From positions 1 to 37,322 of the forward strand of contig MHQP01000031.1 of NCBI GenBank assembly GCA_001820685.1: DNA of 37,322 nucleotides, in the 5' to 3' direction. Made by a program: the position numbers and the translations under genes. Each line of letters starts with the position of its first letter. Position 1 is the first letter of the stretch. The notes below the pieces were generated by a model that made no database searches, was not told the origin of the DNA, and saw only the letters and a program-made list of their open reading frames with translations. Positions 1-8,315 of the stretch are shown here, piece after piece. Origin of the DNA: Candidatus Sungbacteria bacterium RIFCSPLOWO2_01_FULL_47_32. Lineage in GTDB: Bacteria > Patescibacteriota > Minisyncoccia > Sungbacterales > GWA2-42-14.

Positions 1-34
1 CGGGCGTCTTTTTTTATTTCATAACTAAAATTGC

Positions 35-796
35 CTAAATCTCCGAAATTGACTTTACGATCTGGACAAATTCATCCGCCTTAAGGCTTGCTCCCCCTAC
101 GAGCATTCCTTCCATGCCGCGGATGTCTTTTGAAATGAACGATGCCGCGTTCTTTGCATTTACCGATCCTCCGTATATAATACGGACCCCTTCGCCCGCA
201 GTCTTTCCTAAAACTTTTTTTACGATCTTTCTGATAAAAATTGCCGCGCGCGCCGCGTCGTCCGGCGTATCAGGCCTTCCCGTGCCGATAGCCCACACCG
301 GCTCATACGCGATAATGCCATTTTTAAATTCTCCTTTCTTCAGGCCGGAAAGTGCCGTGCATATCTGCTCCTCAACGATCGCGGGAATATCTCCGGACGA
401 GTCTCGTTCGCGCTCCCCGACGCACAAAACAGGCGTCAACTTCTCTTTGAGAACCGCTTTAATTTTTCTTGCAATCATCTCATCGGTCTCCCCAAGCCAG
501 TTTCTCCTCTCGGAGTGTCCGACGATAACGTGCGTTACGCCGAACTCTTTTAGCATTGATGAGGAAACTTCGCCGGTATAGGCTCCCTTGTCTTCCCAAA
601 AACAATCCTGCGCACCGAGAGACGCGGCTCTGCGAATTTCACTAAGTGCCGGCAGATACACGAACGGCGGGCATACCACGACTTCGGCATTCCGTATCCC
701 AGCCACCCCTTTTTTGACAGCGCTAAAAAGAAGCCGTGCCTCCGATGCCGTGCCCGGGTTTAATTTCCAGTTCGCAATGATGATACTTTTATGCAT
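35..796 (-). CDS. tpiA: Triose-phosphate isomerase
   Basis: The 253-residue protein interconverts dihydroxyacetone phosphate and glyceraldehyde 3-phosphate in the cytoplasm (glycolysis). The family signature is complete: NWKLN near the N-terminus with catalytic Lys11, GHSERR with catalytic His94, AYEPVWAIGTG with catalytic Glu165, and the C-terminal phosphate-binding segments IIYGGSV and GMLVGGAS. Length is normal for the family. The ATG start gives the expected short lead-in before NWK. It lies 18 bp downstream of the DedA gene and is probably the last gene of a galT-DedA-tpiA transcript. Certain in family and function. Confidence 0.97.
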   Translation of the reverse strand: MHKSIIIANWKLNPGTASEARLLFSAVKKGVAGIRNAEVVVCPPFVYLPALSEIRRAASLGAQDCFWEDKGAYTGEVSSSMLKEFGVTHVIVGHSERRNWLGETDEMIARKIKAVLKEKLTPVLCVGERERDSSGDIPAIVEEQICTALSGLKKGEFKNGIIAYEPVWAIGTGRPDTPDDAARAAIFIRKIVKKVLGKTAGEGVRIIYGGSVNAKNAASFISKDIRGMEGMLVGGASLKADEFVQIVKSISEI

Positions 797-814
797 AGGC
801 TGTTGGGGGGCTGG

Positions 815-1456
815 TCAAGCAAGCCCGATGTATTTTTTCACAATTTTGATAGTTTCATCGCGATACTCTTTATCTTTTAATACGTGAATGGCCGGCGGGA
901 GGACTGAAACGACGATAATGCCAAGAACTATAGGAAGAAGATATTTATCTATGTTGGGAATAACGCTTCCGAGAAAATATCCGATTGCGGGGATTCCGAC
1001 GCCCCACGCTATCCCTCCGATAACATTATACGACAGAAATGTCGGGTACCGCATCTGCCCGACACCCGCAAGAATGGGGGCAAACGTCCGGATAATGGGC
1101 ATGAAACGCGCGAGAATGATGGTTTTCTTTCCGTGAAGCTCGTAGAATATCCGCGCCCTTTCAAGCTGCCGCTTATGGAAAAAAAATGAGTCCTCCTTCG
1201 CAAATAGCGTTTCTCCGGTTTTTTTCCCGAAGGCGTATCCGAAACTGTCTCCGAGGATAGCGCCGAGAAGACAGACCAGCATGAGAAGAGCGATATTGAA
1301 ATACCCCTGCGAGGCAAGAAAGCCTGCCGTAAAAAGGAGCGAGTCACCCGGCAAAAAAAAACCGATAAAAAGCCCGGACTCTGCAAACACGACGCCGAAG
1401 AGCCCTAGGTAGCCGGTTGCCTTAAGAAACGAGATGAGATCAAATCCTGGTATCAT
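815..1456 (-). CDS. DedA-family (VTT domain) membrane protein
   Basis: This is a 213-residue integral membrane protein of the DedA/SNARE-associated family; characterised members act in lipid transport and membrane homeostasis. Family marks are visible: ESGLFIGFFLPGDSLL near residue 26 (the acidic, re-entrant PG(E/D) motif), GDSFGYAFGKKTGE near residue 69, and FMPIIRTFAPILAGVG near residue 118, which matches the F.RF.P..R...P..AG signature. Several hydrophobic stretches follow, and the C-terminus is short and basic. It sits 10 bp after galT and 18 bp before tpiA, suggesting co-transcription. The substrate cannot be told from sequence. Confidence 0.93.
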   Translation of the reverse strand: MIPGFDLISFLKATGYLGLFGVVFAESGLFIGFFLPGDSLLFTAGFLASQGYFNIALLMLVCLLGAILGDSFGYAFGKKTGETLFAKEDSFFFHKRQLERARIFYELHGKKTIILARFMPIIRTFAPILAGVGQMRYPTFLSYNVIGGIAWGVGIPAIGYFLGSVIPNIDKYLLPIVLGIIVVSVLPPAIHVLKDKEYRDETIKIVKKYIGLA

Positions 1457-1466
1457 GTTAAAAAAA

Positions 1467-2495
1467 CTATTTTATCTTCCTAAGAAATGCCGCCGCTTTT
1501 TCGGGGGCAACGGTCGAAATATCAATGCCGGTGCCGAGCTCAAAGCCGGCCCAGATCCCGGTTTTGGGAAAAATTTCAACATGCCAATGATAGTGGTCAA
1601 ACGTCCGCGAGTCAAAGGCGGGAGACGTATGGATGAAAAAATTATATGAGGGATTTCCGAGCCCTTTATAAAGCTTGAGAAGAGATACGCGGAGGGCATC
1701 GGCAAAATCCTTTACCGCGCTATTGTGGATGGTTTCAAAAAGAGCCGAATGTTTTTTCGGAAAAATGCGTATTTCAAACGCGGTGCGGGAAGCATACGGC
1801 GCGAATGCGATAAAAAGTTCGTTCTCATAAACAATGCGCTCACGCTCTTTTCGTTCGAAATCAACCATTACGCAGTGAACGCACTTTTTGTTTTTCTTAT
1901 AAAACTTTTCCGAGCCGTCCACGCTTCTCCTGATGGTTGGGGGGACGACCGGTATCGCAACAACCTGGGAGTGCGGATGGGCGATTGACGCTCCCGCTTC
2001 CGGGCCGTGGTTGTGGAATATTGAAACATACTCAACGCAATCCGAGTCTTTGAGCTGAAGATAGCGATCGCGATACGCCCGGATAAGCATGGCAACCTCT
2101 TCGGTCTTCATAAGAGCAATTGAGCGGTTATGGTCGCGCGTCACGACAACATCGTGGAAGCCGACACCGTCTTCTTCAAAATATGGGCCGTTTTTGCGCA
2201 CAACGGAACAGAGTCCTTTCCCGAAGGCTGGATACTTATTCGGAATTATCTGCAAAAACCAATCGCGCCGGAGAAGACTGTAGCTTTTTTTCGAAATGGA
2301 GTGTATCTCGCTGTTTTTCAACGAGACATACAGCGCATTGTCGGCAAGCCCCTCAAACGGACACGTATCTATCCCGGTTGGTTTGGAAGGCTTCGTTTGC
2401 TTCGCAAAGTCATCCGGACGCCTGCCGCGGCCGGTCGCGATAACGACCCAGTCGCCCGAGACGATATCCTGTCTAAGCTCTGAAATATTCTTCAT
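1467..2495 (-). CDS. galT: Galactose-1-phosphate uridylyltransferase family
   Basis: A GalT-type nucleotidyltransferase of the HIT superfamily. In the Leloir pathway GalT transfers UMP from UDP-glucose to galactose-1-phosphate. Seen: an N-terminal Cys segment (CPFEGLADNALYV), the active-site block HNHGPEAGASIAHPHSQ with the HxH nucleophile region, a second Cys pair (CVHC) fitting the structural zinc site, and DHYHWHVEIFPK near the C-terminus. Two starts are possible. The ATG chosen here begins MKNISELRQD one base after the glycosyltransferase stop. An ATG at 2510 would add five residues and overlap that stop. The substrate may be another sugar-1-phosphate, since no galK or galE is in the window. 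The adjacent glycosyltransferase suggests a role in glycan precursor supply. Confidence 0.93.
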   Translation of the reverse strand: MKNISELRQDIVSGDWVVIATGRGRRPDDFAKQTKPSKPTGIDTCPFEGLADNALYVSLKNSEIHSISKKSYSLLRRDWFLQIIPNKYPAFGKGLCSVVRKNGPYFEEDGVGFHDVVVTRDHNRSIALMKTEEVAMLIRAYRDRYLQLKDSDCVEYVSIFHNHGPEAGASIAHPHSQVVAIPVVPPTIRRSVDGSEKFYKKNKKCVHCVMVDFERKERERIVYENELFIAFAPYASRTAFEIRIFPKKHSALFETIHNSAVKDFADALRVSLLKLYKGLGNPSYNFFIHTSPAFDSRTFDHYHWHVEIFPKTGIWAGFELGTGIDISTVAPEKAAAFLRKIK

Positions 2496-2496
2496 T

Positions 2497-3228
2497 TTAT
2501 TTGTATGCATTTATTATCAAGTTCCAGCGTATTTTGAAGACATCAACGAATACTTGAATATAGGCCTTGAGCGTTACGGTGCTTTCTTCAACGTGTTTCC
2601 AGACCACCGGAATAATGCCTATCGTATAGTTAAGATGCCTGGCAATAGCAAGCATTTCGATATCGAAAGAAAAGCCCAGCATGAGAGAACGCGAGAATAT
2701 TTCTTTGGCCGCGCGAGCGGTACATGCCTTGAAACCGTTTTGCGTATCCCAAATTCCCCAAACGGCAAAAAGTTGAATTATCATATTTCCTGCCTTTCCC
2801 GCGAAACGCCTCACAAGCGATTCCGGAACTTCCTGATACGCCCCTTCGGCGTCTTTCGAATTCCGGGAGCTTATAACCACATCGCACCCCCCCGCAAAGA
2901 ACGGCATCATTTTGTCGAAGTGCTCGGGACTTGTCGCGTTATCGGCATCGGAAAAAAGACGGATATCGCCTTTAGCCTCAAGCATCCCACGTTTTACGGC
3001 TCCTCCCTTCCCTCCGGTTTCTCCGGCAAAAACACGGACCGCGGGGTTTGTTTTCGCAAGCCCGTTTGAGACCTCTATCGTCTTATCATTCGAACGGGTA
3101 TCGGCCATGATGAGAATTTCATATCCGCCGGAAAAATTTTTTGATTTGAGGTAGCTCTCAACCTCGGAAACGCTTTTTGCAAGAATATTTTCTCCATTGC
3201 GAACGGGGATTATCCAGCTTATATACAT
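2497..3228 (-). CDS. Family 2 glycosyltransferase (dolichyl/polyprenyl-phosphate sugar synthase type)
   Basis: A 243-residue GT-A glycosyltransferase resembling dolichyl-phosphate glucose/mannose synthases, which move a sugar from a nucleotide-sugar to a polyprenyl phosphate at the membrane. Seen: the N-terminal strand WIIPVRNGE, ADTRSNDKT (nucleotide binding), GGKGGAVKRGM, the metal-binding FSDADNATS, and DTQNGFKACT, the last typical of the polyprenyl-phosphate branch. There is no C-terminal membrane domain, so it is probably peripheral. It is followed directly by galT, which could supply its activated sugar. The donor sugar is unknown. Confidence 0.9.
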   Translation of the reverse strand: MYISWIIPVRNGENILAKSVSEVESYLKSKNFSGGYEILIMADTRSNDKTIEVSNGLAKTNPAVRVFAGETGGKGGAVKRGMLEAKGDIRLFSDADNATSPEHFDKMMPFFAGGCDVVISSRNSKDAEGAYQEVPESLVRRFAGKAGNMIIQLFAVWGIWDTQNGFKACTARAAKEIFSRSLMLGFSFDIEMLAIARHLNYTIGIIPVVWKHVEESTVTLKAYIQVFVDVFKIRWNLIINAYK

Positions 3229-3259
3229 AAAGTTTTCAATAATTAATTTTTTAATATTA

Positions 3260-6200
3260 TTATTTAATCCTCACCCTCACCATCCCGCACACAGAGTTTG
3301 ACACAAGAGCGGTCTGGCCCCCTTCTTCTATAAGAATATCTTTTAAGCCGTTATTCGACAAGGCACAGAAGTCCTGGGCGATAATAGAGGTGGCATGTGT
3401 TGAGATATTGACCCGTATGAGCTTCCCTTCCGCTCCGATAAGAACATGGGTTGAGTCTTCAAACGCAATGGCGACGGGCACGTCTCCTGCGAATCGAAGG
3501 TGGTCAAGAATGGTTTCTGTCGCGTTGTTATTGAGATTAATTTTTGTAAGCTCTCCGTCTGTTGCTCCTTGTTGCATGACGTAGACGACATTATTCGCTT
3601 CGTCCACCGCTATGTGGGCGGGACTGATGAACCCGGTGAATAGCGTTTGAAATACAGGCGTTGTTGAAGCGAGGTCGAGTGTTACGAGAGAACCCGGTAC
3701 ATTCTGCTGGAACCCGTCAGTTGCAAGAACGGTATGCCCGTCGGAGTTAAGGTTAACGTCTCCGAGGTGGCTGGGGTCGGACGCTACTGTGTCGAGATGG
3801 TTCGTTGCCGTATTGAACCTTGCAAGAAATCCGTTTGCTCCGCTGTTGGACCCGATGATGAGGTTAGACGTATTCGGCTCACTCTCCATACCTGCTATCT
3901 GGCAAATGGGGTCGGAGATGCGCTCCGTGATGGTTGAGGCCATATCATAACGGGAGATACCGGAGAATGAGGTACAGCTTGTGTCGGCGATGAGAAGGGT
4001 GGTGTCCGTTTCTTTGACGAAGTCGGATGGGGCAAATATTGTTCTGTTTAAGGTTGAAACTGTTCCTCCCGGCAAAGAGATGAGGTAGAAGTCAGAGGGG
4101 TTGTCTCCGATGCAAACGAGGCCAGTACCGTCGGCTTTGATATCAATGTGAAGGCAGTTTTGGGATGAGACGCTTTGGATAGTTGATGGCTGAAGCACTA
4201 TTTGGAATATACCGCCGAAGGTTGAAACGTAGGCAATAGTTCCGTCAGGAGAAATGGCGACATCCGTTGGAGTGCTTGGAAGAGTGCGAACAAGTGTCCC
4301 TTGCCCGTTCGAGAGGTTTATTCGTATGAGCCCGTCTCCTTGATCAAGACCGGAGCCAAAGGATGCGGAAACAAGGGCTGTTTGTCCGCCCGGTTCTATG
4401 GCTATCCCCGTTCCTCCGTAGGCCGAGATTGCTTGAACGTTGTGGCTTTGAATGTTAACACTGACCGTGCCTCCACTGCCGAATGTTGCGATAAGGAATA
4501 ACTGGTCGGGAGTAATCGTAATGTCTCCTCCGAAATTGTTATGGAAGGTGTTGGATGTGACGACACTTGAAGTTGCTTTGGTAATGAGGTCAACCTTGTC
4601 TATTTGGCCGGGGCCGGCTCCGGTTCCTGGGTTAGAAAGGATATATATGGTATGACCGTCGCTTGAAACTGTGTCTGCGTAGGGTTGGGCGGTAAGGGAA
4701 GCAATATGTTCTATTGTTCCCTGTGGAACGGCTACTGCTGATACTTCTCCTATTCCTCCTATGGCGACGGCTTTGGAGTTACCCATCATGTCGAGGTTTG
4801 TAAGAGAGCCGCCACGGATGCCGTTTACAAGCATCGGGAGAAGAACGAAGTCGCCGACGTTGGGACCGGGTTGGCCGGGAGGAGTGGTGGGGAATGTAGA
4901 AACTTCGTTGCTACCACGAGATAGACCGGCCTTGTCGAAAACAAAAACTTTATAAAAGTACGTAGTGTTCGGAGCAATAGTGGAATCAGTAAAAGTCGTA
5001 ATCAATTTATCCGTACTGGTAGCAACTTGCAAAGAATTTGTACTAACGCCCGGCGTCGTTAGTCGATAAATTCTATATGATTCAAAGTCCCGATCAGAGT
5101 TTTGAGACCAAGACAAATTTACAGCCGTGCTGGAAACAACGATCGGATTATTTAAATGAACTGCAACAGGACGAGTAAGATCAATGAGGCCAAGACAGCT
5201 TTGAGTATTTGGAAATTGATTTATTAGGATGTCGGCGTCAGTATTCAGCGTTTGAGTATCTCGAGAAATTGTTGCAAAAATATCAATGTAGAAGCTCTCT
5301 AACTTCTGAACAAAGCTTTCCTCCGAGTCAGATTCAAACCAACTTAAATTGCCTCCACAAAAAGTACGAAAATCAAGAACGTGGGAAAGTTCATGTAAAA
5401 CAGTTGAGGCCGGTTCAGAAATGCCTGTTGGTACAAGAAAATTTTTCCTTGAAACGTCTTCGGCATCAGTCGGCCGTAGAATAATATGCGTGTTCCCATC
5501 GGACACATCAATTAACATATCCGCAATCCCATTACCATCGCTATCATATGGGGTTAGTCCAGGAATAAGTGTAACGGCACTATCCGCTTTTAAAACGGGA
5601 TTAACTAGTTCATCTCGATGCCATGTATTTTGAGGAAGCGTCGCCGCAATATCATCAGTCCTAATTCCTTTCCTTTTTGCTAAAGTTATTAAATCAGGAA
5701 TGGAATTTTGAACATCTGAATCTACAGCAAGATTCCGCAAAAAATCAACAGAGTTAAGCTGAAATACATAAGGGAGATTTGAGTTTTCACGAAATAGATT
5801 ATCTACCTCTATACTGCTACTTGCCAATAAAAATCTTTGGTTCGCTGGAATTAAGGGCTTAACAGTTCCAAACTGCTGAATAAGAAGATCTGCTAACTTT
5901 TGCTGTAAATCTTGGGGGCTCATTACTTTTATTTCTATCTTTAGCGGCTCAGAAATTGTCTGCTTTCCGCTTCTTATGTGAAGAGTTCCTCTGAGAATTT
6001 TCTTTGCACTATCACCCGGAACTACTATAGTCAAGCCCAACGAGTTCTCCCCCTTGAGAATGGTGAGCGGGACCGAAGAAGAAACCCTTACAAAATGGTC
6101 AATACTAGGGGTAATAAAAACATTTGCGTTGGAAAGATTTTTATTACTTGTAAACCTTGCAACAATTGTCCTAGAACCTCCTCCAAAAACCGTGGAATTA

Positions 6201-6310
6201 ATTTCATCTTTTTTCCAGTCAATCTTCTCTGGTTTTTCAAAAAAATTTAAGCCAGCCCCCACAAATAAGAGGGTCGAAGCAACAGTAGCAAGGATTAGTC
6301 GGCTGAACAT
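3260..6310 (-). CDS. Large secreted protein: HExxH metallopeptidase-like region, FN3 domain, YVTN-type beta-propeller
   Basis: The 1016-residue protein starts with a hydrophobic signal or anchor segment (residues 3-22). Residues about 38-130 look like a beta-sandwich of the CARDB/BACON kind. Near residue 256, DSDGNGIADM resembles a calcium-binding loop. Residues 303-313 read TVLHELSHVLD, an HExxH zinc-protease motif, followed by SDSEESFVQ, where Glu could be the third ligand. An FN3-like domain spans about 381-474 (LSWSQNSDRDFESYRIYR). From about 490 to the end, repeats of the kind AISPDGTIAYVST and ALVSNS form a probable YVTN/NHL beta-propeller. I do not recognise the whole protein. It is likely surface-exposed; protease activity is inferred only from the motif. 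It follows the pilin-like gene by 13 bp. Confidence 0.85.
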   Translation of the reverse strand: MFSRLILATVASTLLFVGAGLNFFEKPEKIDWKKDEINSTVFGGGSRTIVARFTSNKNLSNANVFITPSIDHFVRVSSSVPLTILKGENSLGLTIVVPGDSAKKILRGTLHIRSGKQTISEPLKIEIKVMSPQDLQQKLADLLIQQFGTVKPLIPANQRFLLASSSIEVDNLFRENSNLPYVFQLNSVDFLRNLAVDSDVQNSIPDLITLAKRKGIRTDDIAATLPQNTWHRDELVNPVLKADSAVTLIPGLTPYDSDGNGIADMLIDVSDGNTHIILRPTDAEDVSRKNFLVPTGISEPASTVLHELSHVLDFRTFCGGNLSWFESDSEESFVQKLESFYIDIFATISRDTQTLNTDADILINQFPNTQSCLGLIDLTRPVAVHLNNPIVVSSTAVNLSWSQNSDRDFESYRIYRLTTPGVSTNSLQVATSTDKLITTFTDSTIAPNTTYFYKVFVFDKAGLSRGSNEVSTFPTTPPGQPGPNVGDFVLLPMLVNGIRGGSLTNLDMMGNSKAVAIGGIGEVSAVAVPQGTIEHIASLTAQPYADTVSSDGHTIYILSNPGTGAGPGQIDKVDLITKATSSVVTSNTFHNNFGGDITITPDQLFLIATFGSGGTVSVNIQSHNVQAISAYGGTGIAIEPGGQTALVSASFGSGLDQGDGLIRINLSNGQGTLVRTLPSTPTDVAISPDGTIAYVSTFGGIFQIVLQPSTIQSVSSQNCLHIDIKADGTGLVCIGDNPSDFYLISLPGGTVSTLNRTIFAPSDFVKETDTTLLIADTSCTSFSGISRYDMASTITERISDPICQIAGMESEPNTSNLIIGSNSGANGFLARFNTATNHLDTVASDPSHLGDVNLNSDGHTVLATDGFQQNVPGSLVTLDLASTTPVFQTLFTGFISPAHIAVDEANNVVYVMQQGATDGELTKINLNNNATETILDHLRFAGDVPVAIAFEDSTHVLIGAEGKLIRVNISTHATSIIAQDFCALSNNGLKDILIEEGGQTALVSNSVCGMVRVRIK

Positions 6311-6323
6311 ATTTTATTTCTGA

Positions 6324-6770
6324 TTAATTGCTCAGACACAGAGCTGAATCGTCGCAATTACAACCAAGCACATTCCCGTCTAGGTCGTTCTTGAGAATTA
6401 GATTATTTCTGTCCCTGAGAACAGTTTTTAAAACATAGTGCCCGCCATCATTAGAACTTGCATAGGAATATTTTGGTAAGCTATCCGCCGTACCGGTACT
6501 ATCAAAAACCCTACTACCGCCTAAGTATTCTTTGGTTAAGTATTTCTGAAGAACTGAGGCGTCTTGGCATGTTGGCCCAGTATCTGGGTACTTTTGATTT
6601 TTTTTATGATAAAGTTCTAACGCTAAGCCCAGCATTTTAATCTGACGTATTTTTTCTGTGTCAGGGTTAGCATACTGTATCCGTACGCGAGAAGAAAAAA
6701 AATAGAATAGAAATAATCCACTCGCCATAAGCAGTAGAATGCAGACAAAAAATATCTTTAATTTGTTCAT
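6324..6770 (-). CDS. Membrane-anchored pseudopilin-like protein
   Basis: The 148-residue protein has one N-terminal transmembrane helix (residues 5-26) followed by a pilin-type helix, IRQIKMLGLALELYHKKNQKYPDTG, a pattern typical of type II secretion/type IV pseudopilins ('AL..Y....G.YP'). The C-terminal part is globular with several Cys (CNCDDSALC). The classic prepilin peptidase site (G|FTLxE) is absent, so it may be a fixed membrane protein rather than an assembled pilin. Its ATG overlaps the stop of the upstream Ig-like frame in an ATGA arrangement. A good -10 box (TATAAT on the minus strand near 6800) lies just upstream, so it may have its own promoter. Confidence 0.7.
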   Translation of the reverse strand: MNKLKIFFVCILLLMASGLFLFYFFSSRVRIQYANPDTEKIRQIKMLGLALELYHKKNQKYPDTGPTCQDASVLQKYLTKEYLGGSRVFDSTGTADSLPKYSYASSNDGGHYVLKTVLRDRNNLILKNDLDGNVLGCNCDDSALCLSN

Positions 6771-7182
6771 ATAAGTTTAAATTTAAGCGATGATAATATT
6801 ATAGCATGAAAACTCACTTCATCAAAAAGAGCTGGACGGCGATTGATGTTGTTGTCGTCAGAAGGAGATAAGACAACCACGCCGTTGAGCGTTATCACAG
6901 CGCTATCTACTTTGCTATGAGAGCCATCTCCATTTTCAATCCGCAAAAAGAAATTAACGACTGGATTTGATACCGTAAAAGAACGAGTAAAAATATTAGG
7001 AGAACCAGTCGTCCGTATAAAAGTTTCCGGTCCAAAAGCCGCCCCACCCACCTGGACAATGATTTGTGCATTAGTACTTCTTGAAACTTGCGGAACCTGC
7101 ATCCCTACAAACAAAAGACCAGCACAAGTAGCATGGCTATGATGTGATGAATACGGATTTCTTTACTGACGCCTTCTATCAC
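6767..7182 (-). pseudogene. Frameshifted secreted Ig-like (glucodextranase-B-like) protein
   Basis: Two reading frames together make one sensible protein. The first, from a GTG at 7182, encodes EGVSKEIRIHHIIAMLLVLVFC, a basic start plus hydrophobic anchor, and then stops. The second frame, open from before 7114 to 6767, encodes QVPQVSRSTNAQIIVQ and an Ig-like stretch with SAVITLNGVVVLSPSD, which resembles the small domain common in surface proteins of this phylum. A one-base shift near 7110-7125 (in or beside a T-run) would join them. The domain also ends early, after RPALFDEV, lacking the usual last strands. It is either a decaying gene or a sequencing error, and the function is unknown. The stop overlaps the next gene's ATG. 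Confidence 0.55.
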
Positions 7183-7197
7183 GTTTTTGTTGATAAA

Positions 7198-7860
7198 TTA
7201 TTTTTGCCACGGAGGAATACATATCGGCTCATATATTCGTATCGTCTTCCCTTGTGCATTTCGAGCTTCGATTTTATAGCAAAGAGTTTTTATTTGGGCT
7301 TCGGAAGTAAAATCTTCTGCATTTGCGTTGCGGTTAGCTTTTGCCAGCAGTTGGCCAATATCAACAAATGGGCCGTCTACGGCGTAAGCTCTGAATATGC
7401 GGTATTCTACCGCCCTATCGTCCGTGTCCCAATTAAGATCAATTGACTCAAGCAAATTGCTTCCAACAAGATCACTTTGAGCGTTTGAAATGGTGGGGTT
7501 TTTTGTTTTTTCGTCTTGCCACGGAGGAATACAAATCGGGCCATATGTCTTAATTACCGCCCCGTTCACGCCCATTGCTTCCATCTTGTAGCAAAGCGTT
7601 TTTGTTTGTGCATCAGGAGCAAAATCCTCTGTGTTGGTGCCGTGGTTAATGCACTTGATGGGACTTGAGCCGATATCTCCTGAAGACACCTGCATTCCTT
7701 CTTCGAGCGTTACTCCTTCAGACCCGAAGAGGACGAAGGTGTCGGCATTAAAAAAAAGCGGCGGTCTCGATGGATAGTGAGACGCCGCCAAAAGAATGCC
7801 GCCGACTGCGAAAGCAGAAATAACGTGGTGAGAGCGGATTTTTTTATGCAATTGTGCCAT
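7198..7860 (-). CDS. Secreted protein with internal duplication (FN3-like)
   Basis: A 220-residue protein with a basic N-terminus and one hydrophobic segment (residues 12-26, signal or anchor). It contains two copies of the same unit. The first, about residues 75-113, has EDFAPDAQTKTLCYKMEA and ends YGPICIPPWQ. The second, about 181-219, has EDFTSEAQIKTLCYKIEA and ends YEPICIPPWQ. Each has two Cys that could form a disulfide. Between them, LNWDTDDRAVEYRIFRAY has the look of an FN3 domain. I do not recognise the protein; it is probably a surface or cell-wall protein. It lies 6 bp after ruvX and leads into the other secreted proteins. Confidence 0.75.
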   Translation of the reverse strand: MAQLHKKIRSHHVISAFAVGGILLAASHYPSRPPLFFNADTFVLFGSEGVTLEEGMQVSSGDIGSSPIKCINHGTNTEDFAPDAQTKTLCYKMEAMGVNGAVIKTYGPICIPPWQDEKTKNPTISNAQSDLVGSNLLESIDLNWDTDDRAVEYRIFRAYAVDGPFVDIGQLLAKANRNANAEDFTSEAQIKTLCYKIEARNAQGKTIRIYEPICIPPWQK

Positions 7861-7866
7861 AAAACT

Positions 7867-8259
7867 CTATTTACTTTTTTCTTTATCCAAATAGGATTGG
7901 AGGATTATTGCGGCTGAAGCGGTATCAATGTTTTTTTTTGACGACCCCGAGCGCTCCGCCATTTTCGTACTTAAGACTTCGTTCCCATACTCTACCGGTA
8001 ATTGTAACAGTTTTTTGAGGCTCATACCAAATTCTTTGACTTTCTTGGTTTGCTCGGACTCCTTTCCGCCGAATGTAATGGGAAGCCCGATTATTATCTT
8101 TGAAACTCCTTCCTTTTTTGCAATTTTTCCGACTTCTTTTGCGACGCTTGAAGTATCGGAGTTCGTAATGGTTTTGTGAGGAAACGCAAGACGGCCTTCT
8201 TCGTCGGAAAGTGCAAGTCCTATCCTCTTTTTGCCATAGTCTATGCCGAGATATCTCAT
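7867..8259 (-). CDS. ruvX: Putative Holliday junction resolvase / pre-16S rRNA nuclease (YqgF family)
   Basis: A 130-residue RNase H-fold nuclease. The N-terminus MRYLGIDYGKKRIGLALSD carries the first catalytic Asp (residue 7). IIIGLPITFGGKESEQT holds the conserved GLP region, and the C-terminal IDTASAAIILQSYLD supplies the last acidic residue. E. coli YqgF processes the 5' end of 16S rRNA, and the family was also proposed to resolve Holliday junctions. The length is normal. It lies downstream of map with a bidirectional terminator between them, so it probably starts a separate transcript. Confidence 0.95.
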   Translation of the reverse strand: MRYLGIDYGKKRIGLALSDEEGRLAFPHKTITNSDTSSVAKEVGKIAKKEGVSKIIIGLPITFGGKESEQTKKVKEFGMSLKKLLQLPVEYGNEVLSTKMAERSGSSKKNIDTASAAIILQSYLDKEKSK

Positions 8260-8289
8260 GGAATCATTGTAGCAGAGGCCTTCTCAATT

Positions 8290-8315
8290 AAAAAACGGCG
8301 AATCGCCGTTTTTTA
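8290..8315. terminator. Bidirectional intrinsic terminator after map
   Basis: The stem AACGGCG-AAT-CGCCGTT is flanked by an A-run on the left and a T-run on the right, so it can end transcription in both directions. On the minus strand it closes the translation operon at the map stop codon, which it overlaps. Confidence 0.85.

Noticed and set aside
2296-3069. Plus-strand open frame across galT and the glycosyltransferase
   Set aside because: It is a shadow of two well-supported minus-strand genes, with no ribosome site or recognisable product.
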